Of a DNA stretch of 64,000 nt, positions 34,172 to 43,360 are shown piece by piece; within the stretch, counting starts at the first letter, position 1; each line of letters starts with the position of its first letter. The notes below the pieces were generated by a model. The model did not search any database. It was not told where the DNA came from and saw only the letters and a list, made by a program, of their open reading frames with translations. The stretch covers positions 57,105 through 121,104 of the forward strand of contig VXSK01000005.1 in assembly GCA_009838035.1 (NCBI GenBank), in the 5' to 3' direction. Made by a program: the position numbers and the translations under genes. Source of the DNA: Gammaproteobacteria bacterium. GTDB lineage: Bacteria; Pseudomonadota; Gammaproteobacteria; Steroidobacterales; Foliamicaceae.

Positions 34172-35194
34172 CTACTCCATTGCGGCCGCTTCTTCCGCAC
34201 GCGGCTTGCGGCCGGCCAATGCCCAGCCCATCAGCGCCTCTCCCCGGTAAACCAGCGGGAACCAGCCGTCGACAAGCAGCCCCGCCGAACGCAGGTGGTC
34301 CAGAAGACGGTCGAACTCGCCGGCGTCGGGCGTCGCCGCCAGGAGGTCCTCCATGCGCAGGCAATAGGCGTCGCTCGCCTTGCGCAGCCGCCGGATCGTC
34401 GCACGCCTCTCGGCCGCTTGAAGCCCCGGAGCAAACACGCTTTGCAGCCCGTTCAGGACAAATCCGATTCCGTTGCCCGGATCGCTGAATTGCCCCGCCT
34501 GCTGCTGGACGCGCGCGACTGCCGCGTTCAGCTTGCGGCGCAGGTTTTCCGTTCTGGTGTCATGCTTGAGCATCCGCTTCTCGAAGTCCGATTCCGCCGA
34601 TGCCATCGCGTCGACGACCCGGCGCGCCCGGGTCAGCAATTGCTCCCGCCTGAGGCACAGGCGATGCTGTTCCAGTCCTTCTCGGGCCTCCCTGACCACC
34701 ACCGAATTGGCGTGGTGGGTGATGAGCGCAATGCGCCCGCCGGGTTTGAGAATCCGCATTGCTTCCCGCGCGCTGGCCGAGGGGTCGCCGTACTCGAAGC
34801 CGTACTGCGAAGTCACCAGGTCGGCGCACCCGCTTTCCAGACCGGTGCTTTCGTTGGGCGCTCCGCCACGAAACCGGACGCTTTTAAGCCACTCCCGCGC
34901 CGCCTTGGCCTCCTTGAGGTCCTTCTCGGGCCGAATGCCGGCCCTGTCCAGCGCATCGACACGGAACTGCCTGTCGTGCGTTGCGGAGTATTCCGCTGCC
35001 AGGAGAGCCACGGCGCCGTTTCCGGTGGCGAGATCGACAATCCGGGCGCCTTCGCGCAGCGTCGCGAACTGGCGTTCCCAGAACTCCCGGATCTCGCCGT
35101 CGTAATTCGGATTGCCGCTGCGTTCGAAGGTGGTTACGCTGCCGTGGCGCCAGAATTGCTCCCACTCGTCGTCGGTGAGAAGCCTGCGCGGCAC
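34172..35194 (-). CDS. SAM-dependent methyltransferase (class I, unknown substrate)
   Basis: A 340-residue protein with a Rossmann methyltransferase core: motif I IVDLATGNGAVALLAAEY, then DALDRAGI, and YGFEYGD followed by MRILKPGGRIALITHH. The C-terminal ~150 residues are helical and charged (a long Arg/Glu-rich segment around 190-250), which is larger than in minimal methyltransferases. The start is one base after the enoyl-CoA hydratase stop, so translation is likely coupled. The substrate is unknown. Confidence 0.75.
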   Translation of the reverse strand: MPRRLLTDDEWEQFWRHGSVTTFERSGNPNYDGEIREFWERQFATLREGARIVDLATGNGAVALLAAEYSATHDRQFRVDALDRAGIRPEKDLKEAKAAREWLKSVRFRGGAPNESTGLESGCADLVTSQYGFEYGDPSASAREAMRILKPGGRIALITHHANSVVVREAREGLEQHRLCLRREQLLTRARRVVDAMASAESDFEKRMLKHDTRTENLRRKLNAAVARVQQQAGQFSDPGNGIGFVLNGLQSVFAPGLQAAERRATIRRLRKASDAYCLRMEDLLAATPDAGEFDRLLDHLRSAGLLVDGWFPLVYRGEALMGWALAGRKPRAEEAAAME

Positions 35195-35195
35195 G

Positions 35196-36017
35196 TTATT
35201 CGCCGGTGAAGCTGGGCGGTCGTTTCTCCAGGAAAGCGGCCACGCCTTCCGCGGCGTCGGCGGAGTTGCCGCACTTCTCCTGCGCTTCGGCCTCCGCCAG
35301 GAATAGCTCCTCGTAGGAATGCGCGGCCGCCTTGCGCATCAGGCGCTTGGTTGCCGCCAGCGCCAGCGGGGCCTTCTTCGCCAGTTCCGCGGCCCAGCTT
35401 TCGGCTGCCGCAAGGGCCTCGCCGGGCGGCGCCAGACGGTTTGCGAGATTCAGTTCCCTGGCGCGCGCCGCCGGCATTCGATCGCCGCCGGCGGCGAACT
35501 CGAAGGCCGCCCGGTGACCGATGGCCTGAACAAGCGTCCAGGTGGAGCCGCCGTCGGGGATCAGGCCGATGTTGGTGAACGGGGAAAGCAGGAACGCTTT
35601 CTCTTCCATCACCACCAGGTCGCAGGCCATCGCCAGCGACATTCCGATGCCCGCGGCGCCTCCCTGCACTGCGGCGATCACGGGCTGCGGCGCCTGCACG
35701 ATCGCGTCGAAAATGGGTTTGTATTCATTGATGAGTATGTAGCGAATCGACCCGGCGCCGACCGTGCCCCGCTTCAGGTTCGCGCCGGCACTGAAGAACC
35801 TGCCGCTGCCGCCCAGGACGATGGCCCGCACGGAGCGATCCCGCGCCGCTTCCTCCAGCGCCGCGGCCAACCCGGCCCGCAACTCGGGAGTAAAGCTGTT
35901 GAGGGCGTCCGGCAGGTGCATCAGCACCGTGCACACGGCGCCTTCGCGCCGCGTCAGGACAACGGAGTCCGGCTTGTCCGTGTCCTCGCCGGTCGAATGC
36001 ACCGCGGCTTCCGCCAC
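35196..36017 (-). CDS. Enoyl-CoA hydratase/isomerase
   Basis: A 273-residue crotonase-fold protein. The oxyanion-hole residues are in GRFFSAGANLK and QGGAAGIGMSLAMACD; the second catalytic region is IGLIPDGGSTWTL. It has one usual catalytic acidic position replaced by Gly/Ala-type residues near AAGIG, so isomerase rather than classical hydratase activity is possible. C-terminal helix ends GVAAFLEKRPPSF, the common ending. It lies between a GST and a methyltransferase gene. Confidence 0.88.
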   Translation of the reverse strand: MAEAAVHSTGEDTDKPDSVVLTRREGAVCTVLMHLPDALNSFTPELRAGLAAALEEAARDRSVRAIVLGGSGRFFSAGANLKRGTVGAGSIRYILINEYKPIFDAIVQAPQPVIAAVQGGAAGIGMSLAMACDLVVMEEKAFLLSPFTNIGLIPDGGSTWTLVQAIGHRAAFEFAAGGDRMPAARARELNLANRLAPPGEALAAAESWAAELAKKAPLALAATKRLMRKAAAHSYEELFLAEAEAQEKCGNSADAAEGVAAFLEKRPPSFTGE

Positions 36018-36023
36018 GAACGG

Positions 36024-36635
36024 CTAGGGCGCGCCCCGGGAGCGTTGGTAGGCCGGCCGGTCCCTGCACGCCGACACCCACTTGTCCACCTTCGGCCACG
36101 CCTCGAGACTGAATTGCAGCATCACCAGCATGTCCAGCACCGAAACGCAGATCAGGTCCGCCGCCGTGAATTGCTCGCCCATCAGATGGGAGCGTTTGGC
36201 CAATTGCTTCTCGAGCACGTCCAGCGGTTCCGCCAGCGCCTGTTCCGCTCCCTTGACCGCCGCCTCGCTGTGGTCGTCGCCGGTGTGCACGAATTTCTGC
36301 ATGAAGAGCGTAACGATGGGCGGCTCCAGTTCGGTCATCGCAAAGAAAGACCACTGAAGCACATGGGCCCGTTGCGCCTGGGTGGCGGGCCACAATTCGC
36401 GGTCGTCGTACTTGGCGGCCAGGTACAGGTTGATGGCGGTGGATTCGAACAGCTTGAGCGAGCCGTCCTCCAGCGCGGGCGCCTTGCCCGTGAGGGTGAT
36501 CTTGCCGAGCGATTTCCTGCGTTCCTCGCGCGACTGGCCGTCGAGCGGCACATGCTCGTACGGTATTGCCAGCTCCTCAAGCATCCACAAGCAGCGCGCA
36601 GCGCGCGATTGCTGCGGACCGTGTAGGCGAATCAT
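36024..36635 (-). CDS. Glutathione S-transferase family protein
   Basis: A 203-residue GST. The N-terminal thioredoxin domain has SRAARCLWMLEELAIPYEHV and the cis-Pro GKAPALEDGSLKLFESTAI; the C-terminal all-alpha domain has GEQFTAADLICVSVL with the conserved Asp. AAGGAG is seven bases before ATG 36635. It is placed between a membrane-protein gene and an enoyl-CoA hydratase. Detoxification or isomerisation in the local catabolic pathway is possible. Confidence 0.88.
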   Translation of the reverse strand: MIRLHGPQQSRAARCLWMLEELAIPYEHVPLDGQSREERRKSLGKITLTGKAPALEDGSLKLFESTAINLYLAAKYDDRELWPATQAQRAHVLQWSFFAMTELEPPIVTLFMQKFVHTGDDHSEAAVKGAEQALAEPLDVLEKQLAKRSHLMGEQFTAADLICVSVLDMLVMLQFSLEAWPKVDKWVSACRDRPAYQRSRGAP

Positions 36636-36676
36636 CTCATCTCTCCTTGGAGTATTGGTCGTATGTAGTTCACTGA

Positions 36677-37345
36677 TTACGGGCCGAACACCGTGCCCGA
36701 GAACGCGGCCACGATCGTCATGGCGTAGATAAACAATACCCATCCGTAAACGGGTTGCAACTGCGTATGGTATTGCTGTTCCAGCTCCGGCGTCGAGCCC
36801 GACTGCGCTATGGTCGCGAAAGTGACCGTCGCCGGGGCAAAGCCGCGGTCCAGGGGCACCACGGCGAAACCGATCAGGCCCACCGCGACCAGTTTGACGG
36901 TCAGCCAGGCGGGGGCGGCAACTGCCTCGACAGTCATAGTGGCGACCGCGAATACAAGCGCGCCGACGCACAACAGCAGGCTGAACGGCATATTGGTTTT
37001 CTCGAAGAGTTTTTCGGCAGCCGTTCCCGGGTTGAGAAAGCCGCGCCACATGATCAGCACCCAGACCAGCCCGACCAGCCAGACTATCGTGAGCACCCAT
37101 ACGGGAACGTCCAGTAAACCGATGCCGTGGATCAACTGAAGGCCGCTGGGGAATATCAGCGCGTTGCAGGTGCGCGGCAGGCGGTCGAGCACCAGGCCCA
37201 GCTTGAGGACGCTGGACCGAGTCTCCATGCTGAGCGACGAGTTCTCCGACATCTTGGCCGCCAGGAACACGCCCAGATCGGTGCCCAGCCAGAACACCCA
37301 CAGCGAGATATGAAAGAAGACCAGTATCTTGTGTTCCAGCATCAT
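36677..37345 (-). CDS. Predicted integral membrane protein (unknown)
   Basis: A 222-residue protein with about six membrane segments. Histidines near the start (HKILVFFHISLW) and an IHGIG segment in the second helix suggest a possible heme-binding bundle, but no family was recognised. The ATG overlaps the upstream stop (ATGA), so it is coupled to the 101-residue gene upstream. The GST start follows 41 bp downstream. Confidence 0.7.
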   Translation of the reverse strand: MMLEHKILVFFHISLWVFWLGTDLGVFLAAKMSENSSLSMETRSSVLKLGLVLDRLPRTCNALIFPSGLQLIHGIGLLDVPVWVLTIVWLVGLVWVLIMWRGFLNPGTAAEKLFEKTNMPFSLLLCVGALVFAVATMTVEAVAAPAWLTVKLVAVGLIGFAVVPLDRGFAPATVTFATIAQSGSTPELEQQYHTQLQPVYGWVLFIYAMTIVAAFSGTVFGP

Positions 37346-37647
37346 TGCGACTTCTCCTCGCCCAGCTCCTCAAACGGCGCCAGCACCTTGCGGATCATCT
37401 CGGCGTTGGCCGTTGCCCAGGCGCCGGCCTGCTCCGCATCCGGCTCGAACTCCTCGATTTCCTCGCGGGTCAGCAGGCCTTTGCCCCGAATCAGCGTCTC
37501 CAGGCTCATCAGCCGCTCGCGCACGACCCAGTGCTCGGCCATCAGCTTGAGTAGGCTGGCGAGCAGCGCGTCGGTAGCGGGGTCCTGAAAAAAGTACTTG
37601 CGCCCGCCCTTGATTCGGCGGCTCAGCCGTTCGCCGGCGGCGTCCAC
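37342..37647 (-). CDS. Small hydrophilic protein (unknown)
   Basis: A 101-residue helical, charged protein with GTG start (37647), two bases after the methyltransferase stop. A KGLLTREEIEEFEPD segment may be a turn-helix. It has no signal peptide. It is translationally coupled to the next membrane protein by ATGA overlap. No family recognised. The tight packing on both sides supports it as a real gene. Confidence 0.65.
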   Translation of the reverse strand: MDAAGERLSRRIKGGRKYFFQDPATDALLASLLKLMAEHWVVRERLMSLETLIRGKGLLTREEIEEFEPDAEQAGAWATANAEMIRKVLAPFEELGEEKSQ

Positions 37648-37649
37648 GC

Positions 37650-38846
37650 TCAGGCCTGCTTAACCGAACCGAAGCCGTACCAGAAGATCACGTCGGAGAG
37701 CCGGCCCGTGTCCTCGCCGAACTCCGGATCGGCCAGGGCCATCGCGATGAAATCTTCCTCGTCGGTATAGGTGTAGCGCGGCATTACCCCTTCGAAGTAC
37801 CCGTCCGAGGGGAAACCGGCGGCGACCGTCAGTTCTTTCGGATTCTGGTCCCGGAAGTCCTTGTAGAACGGCTCGTTGTTGTAATAGCTGTCCCAGTCCA
37901 GGTAGAACTGGTCGTAGGCTGCCATGCGGTCGTTGGGCGGCAGCTCCATGTTGAGCAACACGCCGCCCGGGCGCAGCACGCGATGAGCTTCGGTAATGTA
38001 TTGCCGGATCGCCTTGTTCGGCAATTCGTGCAGGAACATGGAACTGAACACCACGTCCATCGAGTTGTCGGGAAAGCGGATGTCCTCGGCGCTCTGCTGG
38101 TGGAAATGCGCCTTGACGCCCATCGCCTCCGCGCGCGCGTGGGCATAGCGCAGGCAGGGCGCCGCCACGTCGATCCCATGCACCTCGGCATCCGGAAAGA
38201 CCTGCTTCCAGGGCAGGGTGTTATGGCCGATGGTGCAGCCCGCATCGAGGATCCGCCGGGTCTGGCGGCCGGCGAAGCGGTTCTTGTAGAAATTGGCCAT
38301 CGACCAGCCGATATCGTTCAGTTCCTTGCCCATGGCGCCGAACGCGAACACGTTCAGCCCCTGGTCGTAAAGGGCGCCCGCCGCGAGGTCTTCTCCCCCG
38401 TACTCCTTGTAGTAGCAACCGGGCATCAGGTGAACGTCCACGGCTTCCACGTAGCGCGGAATCTCCAGGTTCGGATCCAGCTCCAGGGTGCCGCCGGCAT
38501 TGGTCTTGTCCGCAAGGCTCTTGCCCGTGTCGTTGAGTTGCTCGCGCTGTTTCTCGATGCTGTCCATCACCACGTCCCAGACCATTTGCTGAGCGGTGCA
38601 TCGGGCGGAGGAATACGCCTTGAAAATCTCCCGGCCACGTATCGCGCGATGCACGTCGGCGCCGTCCAGGTTCTTGTCGCCGGACTCCTTCTCCAGGTTT
38701 GTGGCAACGGCGGACTCGAAGTCCGTGCGCATGGTTGCGGCGAGATCGTTCAGTACGAAACCGCGAAGTCCGGAAACAAACCTCTCCCGTGCCCGCGTGT
38801 CGCGATTCCGGTCCAGGGCCAGGGCGTGGGTGATCGGTTGTGTCAT
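37650..38846 (-). CDS. SAM-dependent methyltransferase with N-terminal extension
   Basis: A 398-residue protein. The C-terminal half is a class I methyltransferase: RILDAGCTIGHNTL (motif I), VHGIDVAAPCLRYAHARA, DNSMDVVFSSMFLHEL and VLRPGGVLLNMELP. The N-terminal ~190 residues are a separate helical domain of unknown type. Start ATG 38846 follows a ggggggaaa purine tract. It is divergent from the CoA-transferase gene and heads a leftward run that includes GST, enoyl-CoA hydratase and SDR genes. Confidence 0.82.
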   Translation of the reverse strand: MTQPITHALALDRNRDTRARERFVSGLRGFVLNDLAATMRTDFESAVATNLEKESGDKNLDGADVHRAIRGREIFKAYSSARCTAQQMVWDVVMDSIEKQREQLNDTGKSLADKTNAGGTLELDPNLEIPRYVEAVDVHLMPGCYYKEYGGEDLAAGALYDQGLNVFAFGAMGKELNDIGWSMANFYKNRFAGRQTRRILDAGCTIGHNTLPWKQVFPDAEVHGIDVAAPCLRYAHARAEAMGVKAHFHQQSAEDIRFPDNSMDVVFSSMFLHELPNKAIRQYITEAHRVLRPGGVLLNMELPPNDRMAAYDQFYLDWDSYYNNEPFYKDFRDQNPKELTVAAGFPSDGYFEGVMPRYTYTDEEDFIAMALADPEFGEDTGRLSDVIFWYGFGSVKQA

Positions 38847-38961
38847 GGCTTTCCCCCCAGAGTGGTAACGTCCGATTGTTGCGGATTCGGCAGGAAAATG
38901 CAAAGCGAATACAATCTCGCGCCGTGCCTGCGACCTTACGCCCAATAACGAGACGCAACAG

Positions 38962-40164
38962 ATGACAGCCGGACCTCTGGACGGGATTCGCGTGCTGGAA
39001 CTCACCAGCGTCGTCCTCGGTCCCTGGGCCTGCCAGTTGCTGGCCGACATGGGCGCCGACGTCATCAAGGTGGAGCCGCCCTACGGAGACTCCAACCGTA
39101 CCCTGGGCGCTTCGCACAACCCGGGGATGGCCGCGCTCTACCTGACCTGCAACCGCAACAAGCGCGGCCTGGTTCTGGACCTCAAGAAACCTGCCGGAAG
39201 GGAAGCGGTGCTGCGCCTGGCGCGCGACGCGGACGTGCTGGTTCACAACAACCGTCCCGGCGTAATGACGCGCCTGGGCCTCGAATACGACGACCTCCGG
39301 GCGGTCAACCCGCGGATCATCTACTGCGGGACCTACGGCTACGGCAAGGAAGGGCCCTATGCCCAGCGGGGCGCGCTGGACGACTCGATCCAGTCGGTCA
39401 GCGGCTTTGCCATGCTGCACGCGATGGTGCAGGGCGAACCGCGCTACGCACCCAGCGTGGTCGCGGACAAGACCACGGCGATCACGGTGGTCTACGGCGT
39501 TCTGGCTGCGCTGTTTCACCGCGAACGGACCGGCGAGGGGCAGGAGCTGGAAGTGCCGATGTTCGAAACCATGGTGTCATTCGTCATGGCCGAGCACCTG
39601 TGGGGCCAGGTGTTCGATCCGCCGCTGTCCACGGCCGGCTACAAGCGGCTGATGAGCAAGCACCGCAAGCCGTACAGGACGCAGGACGGATACATTGCCG
39701 TGCTGCCGTACCTGGACCGGCACTGGGAACTCTTCTGCACCCGGGCCGGGCGCCCCGAACTGATCGAGGACGAGCGCTTCCGCACGCTGTCGGACCGGGT
39801 GCGGAATATCGACGACACCTACGAGGAAACGGGCCGGATTCTGGCCACTCGAACCACGGCCGAATGGATGGAATTGTTCGAAGGCAGCAGCGTGCCAGTC
39901 AACGCGGTGAATTCTCTCGACGACCTGCAGAACGACGAACACCTTCGGGCTGTCGGTTTCTGGAGCGAAATGGACCACCCGACCGAGGGGAAGCTTCGCA
40001 TGCCGGGATTCCCGGTGAATTTCTCGGCCACCCCGGCCGACATTCGCCGCCACCCTCCCCAACTGGGCGAGCACAGCGTGGAGGTGCTGGCCGAGGCCGG
40101 CTATTCCCGCGCGGAAATAGACGAAATGCTCGCCAGCGGAGTTACCCGCACTCCCCCGCAATAA
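38962..40164 (+). CDS. Family III CoA transferase (CaiB/BaiF)
   Basis: A 400-residue member of the CaiB/BaiF family. The N-terminal PLDGIRVLELTSVVLGPWACQLLADMGADVIKVEPP is characteristic. The catalytic Asp is expected in GALDDSIQSVSG. The C-terminal part has PVNAVNSLDDLQNDEHLRAVGF and PPQLGEHSVEVLAEAGYS. It moves CoA between carboxylic acids; the substrate is unknown. It is divergent from the methyltransferase gene and near other acyl-CoA enzymes. Confidence 0.92.
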   Translation: MTAGPLDGIRVLELTSVVLGPWACQLLADMGADVIKVEPPYGDSNRTLGASHNPGMAALYLTCNRNKRGLVLDLKKPAGREAVLRLARDADVLVHNNRPGVMTRLGLEYDDLRAVNPRIIYCGTYGYGKEGPYAQRGALDDSIQSVSGFAMLHAMVQGEPRYAPSVVADKTTAITVVYGVLAALFHRERTGEGQELEVPMFETMVSFVMAEHLWGQVFDPPLSTAGYKRLMSKHRKPYRTQDGYIAVLPYLDRHWELFCTRAGRPELIEDERFRTLSDRVRNIDDTYEETGRILATRTTAEWMELFEGSSVPVNAVNSLDDLQNDEHLRAVGFWSEMDHPTEGKLRMPGFPVNFSATPADIRRHPPQLGEHSVEVLAEAGYSRAEIDEMLASGVTRTPPQ

Positions 40165-40177
40165 TCCCGCGCCCGAT

Positions 40178-40414
40178 CTACGCGAGCCGGGACAGCAACA
40201 CGCCGGTGGCCACGGCGATTGTCGCAATCACGATTCCGGTGGCCGTGAAGGCCGCCTTCCAAATCTCGCCTTTGAGAACGGCGATGGCGCCCAGTGCCGC
40301 CCCTTCCCCCCGCTGACTGATGGCGAGCGCGATCGCTTCGGCGTGCTGACGTTCCATGCCCGCGCGCTCAATGTCGCGGGCCGCGCGCAAGGAATCGAAA
40401 GCGGCGCTGACCAT
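40178..40414 (-). CDS. Small membrane protein with coiled coil (DUF1640-like)
   Basis: A 78-residue protein. The N-terminal RAARDIERAGMERQHAEAIALAI is like the helical start of DUF1640/CCDC90-type proteins, and the C-terminus is a single membrane helix (TGIVIATIAVATGVLL). Such proteins are small inner-membrane anchors of unknown function in bacteria. It converges with the CoA-transferase gene. Confidence 0.6.
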   Translation of the reverse strand: MVSAAFDSLRAARDIERAGMERQHAEAIALAISQRGEGAALGAIAVLKGEIWKAAFTATGIVIATIAVATGVLLSRLA

Positions 40415-40450
40415 GCCCCTAATCTAGCACGGTCTCTGCCCAAGGCATAA

Positions 40451-40481
40451 GGAAAAAGCGGGCGGCTAAGCCCCCTTTTCC
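40451..40481 (-). terminator. Bidirectional hairpin between TonB receptor and small membrane gene
   Basis: A bulged stem pairs GGAAAA (40451) with TTTTCC (ending 40481) and inner GGGC with GCCC. On the minus strand, downstream of receptor 3, it is followed by TTATGCC after the T-rich arm. It is plausible as a terminator with an A-stem-T structure. Confidence 0.45.
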
Positions 40482-40543
40482 CTGCCGCGTGGAAAAACGC
40501 ACAAAGGCGCGCGCGTTTCTGCCTTGGAGAAGGTGGCTTCGGG

Positions 40544-42769
40544 TCAGAAGTCCTTGCGGAAGTTCACGGTCCAGGTGCGCGGGTCCTGAAGGTAGAGGCC
40601 GATGAAGAACGACGTGCCCTGTTCGCGGTCCGAGCAGTTCTGACATTCCGCGCTGATCGACCAGTTCTGATCCAGGTTGCGCAGCGTAACGGACGCGGTA
40701 ATCACCGAGTAGCCATCATTGAGCGCGTTCGGCGTGCCGCTAGAGCCGACGCTGTGCTTGCCGAGTTGATAGACGTAGGCGCTCGGGGTGAGCTCCCAGC
40801 CGTCGGCAATCGGGATGTCGTAAATCGCGCCCGCCGTGAGCGTGTATTCCGGCGACCGGACAGGGTCGGCGATCTGCCCCAAGTGGTTCACCACGCCTGC
40901 CCCGCAGAAGGGAGTTGCCGTGTAGGCAATGCCCGCCGCCAGGTCCGCGTTGCATTGATCCTGCTGCCGCACGATGGAGGGGTTCAGCTCGGCGTACTCC
41001 GCGTCCTGGGTTCCAAGGTTCACGAAGACGGTCAATCCGTCGATCAGGGCTGCCGTCAGTTCCACCTCTACGCCCTGGTTTTCGAGCGACGCGTAGTTGC
41101 GCGTGTTGAACGTGGGGACGCCGGAAGCGTCGTAGACCGCCGAGGGCAGTTGAAAGTCGGTCACGTCCGCGCTGTATGCGGTGACATTCAGGCGAACGCG
41201 TCCGTCCAGCCAGTCCGAGCGCATCCCGAGCTCGTACGACCAGACCTTTTCCGGCCCGAACACTTCGATGAACGATGCGGCCGCGCCCCGGGCGTTCCAG
41301 CCTCCGGACTTGAAACCGCGGGTCGCTGATGCGTAGAGCATCAGGTCGTCGTTGACGTCGTATTCGAGCGCCAGCCTTGGCGTGCTGATCTTCGAGTTCT
41401 GCTCCAGTGGATATCCCAGGGCGGCGATGTCCGAGGAATTGAATCCGGTGGGCCAGCCGGGATTGGCGGAATAGCCGACATCCTTGGTCTCGTCAGTCCA
41501 GCGCACGCCCCCGGTAAGCGTGAGCTTTTCGGTGGCGTTGTAGTCCACCTGCACGTAGGCGGCCAGGGCGTCCGTGTCATTGAAAAGGACGCGGTCCCTC
41601 AGGATGAATCCGAAAATGATGTCGGCGAAATCCGTTTCGTTCTCCTCGCGGATGTAGAACAGGCCCGCCACGTAATCCAGCATTCCGTTGTCCGTGGAGC
41701 CGGTCAGCTTGATCTCCTGCGTGAACTGATCATGCTCGCCTTCGTTGGCAATGGTGAAGCCGCCGGTGGGAATGGGAGTGTTCAGGAAGTCCAGGGTGAA
41801 ATCGTGGTCCAGAAACCGCTGTCCGGTAATGAAATTGAGCGTACCGAAGGGTGTTTCAGCTTCGATGTTGGAGTAGATCGAAAGGGAGTTGACCCAGTTG
41901 CCCAACGGTTTGCCCGCCTTGGCGCCCGAAATCGGAACGGCCCAGGCGGGCGGAGCATCGGAGCGCAAGCCCGTGAGGGTGAAGCGGTCGTCCGTATCGG
42001 GATCGTTGAAATTCAGCAGGTTGGCGTGTTCCTGGTCTACGTATGAAACGGCCGCATCCCAGGTCACGACTTCGCCAAGCCAGCGAACGGCCGCGCGCAC
42101 GCCGACGTTCTTCTCGTAGTTGATGCCGTCTTCGTCGGTGGTGCGGTTCTCCACGAATCCATCATCGTCGATGGCGTAGGCCGACAGCTTGACCAGCAGG
42201 TTGTCCTGGACCGGAAGATCGACGCTGCCGCGGAAGCGCACCTGGCTGAACCGGCCGAAGCCCAACTCGACGTAACCGCCGAGTTCCTCAGCCGGCTTCT
42301 TCAGGATCACGTTTACGGCGCCGCCCGTGGTGTTGCGCCCGAACAGCGTGCCCTGCGGACCTCGCAGCACCTCGATGCGGTCGATATCGAACAGTGCGTA
42401 GTTGTTGGCGTTCTGCCGGCTTATGAAAACATCGTCGATGTAGCTGCCCACAGGAGGGTCGAACGTGGGTATGGACTCGGTGTTGTTCAGGGCACGGAGC
42501 GAATAGACATTGGCCGATCCCAGTCCGGTGTTGTTGCTGCCCATCAGGTTCGGCACCAGGCGGGTCATGTCCAGCCCTTCGGTGACCTGCAGCGTGCGCA
42601 GTTGCTCGTCGGAATACGCGCTGACCGCGATCGGAACTTCCTGCACGCTTTCGGCGCGGCGCTGGGCGGTCACGATGACCTCTTCGATCATCTGGTCGTC
42701 CTGGGCGAATCCCGGTGCGAGAAGCGCGCAGCCGATAACGGCGGATGTGAGTTTGTAAATCGATTTCAT
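40544..42769 (-). CDS. TonB-dependent outer-membrane receptor (3 of 4)
   Basis: A 741-residue receptor. Signal peptide to about GFAQ, TonB box MIEEVIVTAQRRAESVQEVPIAV, plug with VLRGPQGTLFGRNTTGGAVNV, and barrel ending WTVNFRKDF. It is the typical RRAESVQEVP receptor type of marine proteobacteria. ATG 42769 is chosen for the clean signal peptide. A sigma-70-like promoter is placed about 90 bp upstream. The ligand is unknown. It has no operon partner. Confidence 0.95.
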   Translation of the reverse strand: MKSIYKLTSAVIGCALLAPGFAQDDQMIEEVIVTAQRRAESVQEVPIAVSAYSDEQLRTLQVTEGLDMTRLVPNLMGSNNTGLGSANVYSLRALNNTESIPTFDPPVGSYIDDVFISRQNANNYALFDIDRIEVLRGPQGTLFGRNTTGGAVNVILKKPAEELGGYVELGFGRFSQVRFRGSVDLPVQDNLLVKLSAYAIDDDGFVENRTTDEDGINYEKNVGVRAAVRWLGEVVTWDAAVSYVDQEHANLLNFNDPDTDDRFTLTGLRSDAPPAWAVPISGAKAGKPLGNWVNSLSIYSNIEAETPFGTLNFITGQRFLDHDFTLDFLNTPIPTGGFTIANEGEHDQFTQEIKLTGSTDNGMLDYVAGLFYIREENETDFADIIFGFILRDRVLFNDTDALAAYVQVDYNATEKLTLTGGVRWTDETKDVGYSANPGWPTGFNSSDIAALGYPLEQNSKISTPRLALEYDVNDDLMLYASATRGFKSGGWNARGAAASFIEVFGPEKVWSYELGMRSDWLDGRVRLNVTAYSADVTDFQLPSAVYDASGVPTFNTRNYASLENQGVEVELTAALIDGLTVFVNLGTQDAEYAELNPSIVRQQDQCNADLAAGIAYTATPFCGAGVVNHLGQIADPVRSPEYTLTAGAIYDIPIADGWELTPSAYVYQLGKHSVGSSGTPNALNDGYSVITASVTLRNLDQNWSISAECQNCSDREQGTSFFIGLYLQDPRTWTVNFRKDF

Positions 42770-42864
42770 AGGGAGATGTCCCCTGTATTTCAAAAGGAAT
42801 TGGCGCCAAACGCGCGAAAGCCCGCGCATTCCGTCCCCGAAGGCTATTGGCGGGCTAGCGCGGG

Positions 42865-42893
42865 ATTATATACAAGCGGCGATTTCTTGTCTT
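42865..42893 (-). promoter_or_regulatory. Sigma-70-type promoter of TonB receptor 3
   Basis: On the minus strand, AAGACA (42888-42893) and TATAAT (42865-42870) are separated by 17 bp. The -10 is perfect; the -35 matches four of six. It lies in a 310-bp gene-free stretch (42770-43079) that otherwise shows no feature I can name. Confidence 0.6.
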
Positions 42894-43079
42894 TCCGGCG
42901 TCTGTAGGGCTCCATGACAGTCAGCAGGCAAGCGAGGTTTGCATTGCCGGGGCCTTTGTGCCAGTATTCTGCGCCTGCTGCCGGGCAGCGGGTTCCGGGA
43001 ATTTGCCCTGACCTTTTGTGCCGGCGGCATGCGCGGCCAAGTGTTCGCCGCAATCCGGAAAACAATGGGAGGCCATCAC

Positions 43080-43340
43080 GTGGCGAAGAATCTGATCGAA
43101 TACGAGAAATCCGCCGAGGCGAAGCAGTGGATCAGCGACGAGAGCGCCGAACAGGAGCAGCGCTACCAGCAAATCGTCAAGGATATGGATGATCTGTCCG
43201 ACGAACGCGATGTGTGGGTGGAAAAGTTCTTCGAGCGCATCCAGACGCGCGGCTTCAACGTTCACTACGACAATCGCCGCCAGATCCCCGATGACGAACT
43301 TCCCACCCGTCCCGACCGGCCGTTCAAGGTCGTATTTTAG
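43080..43340 (+). CDS. Small charged protein upstream of cupin gene (unknown)
   Basis: An 86-residue, strongly charged helical protein. GTG 43080 is preferred because GGGAGG lies seven bases upstream; a start at ATG 43065 is also possible. Contains IEYEKSAEAKQWISDESAEQ and ends RPDRPFKVVF. No family recognised. It ends 20 bp before the cupin gene with a good ribosome site between them, so the two are probably co-transcribed. Confidence 0.65.
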   Translation: MAKNLIEYEKSAEAKQWISDESAEQEQRYQQIVKDMDDLSDERDVWVEKFFERIQTRGFNVHYDNRRQIPDDELPTRPDRPFKVVF

Positions 43341-43360
43341 AGATAAGGGAGCAAATCAAG

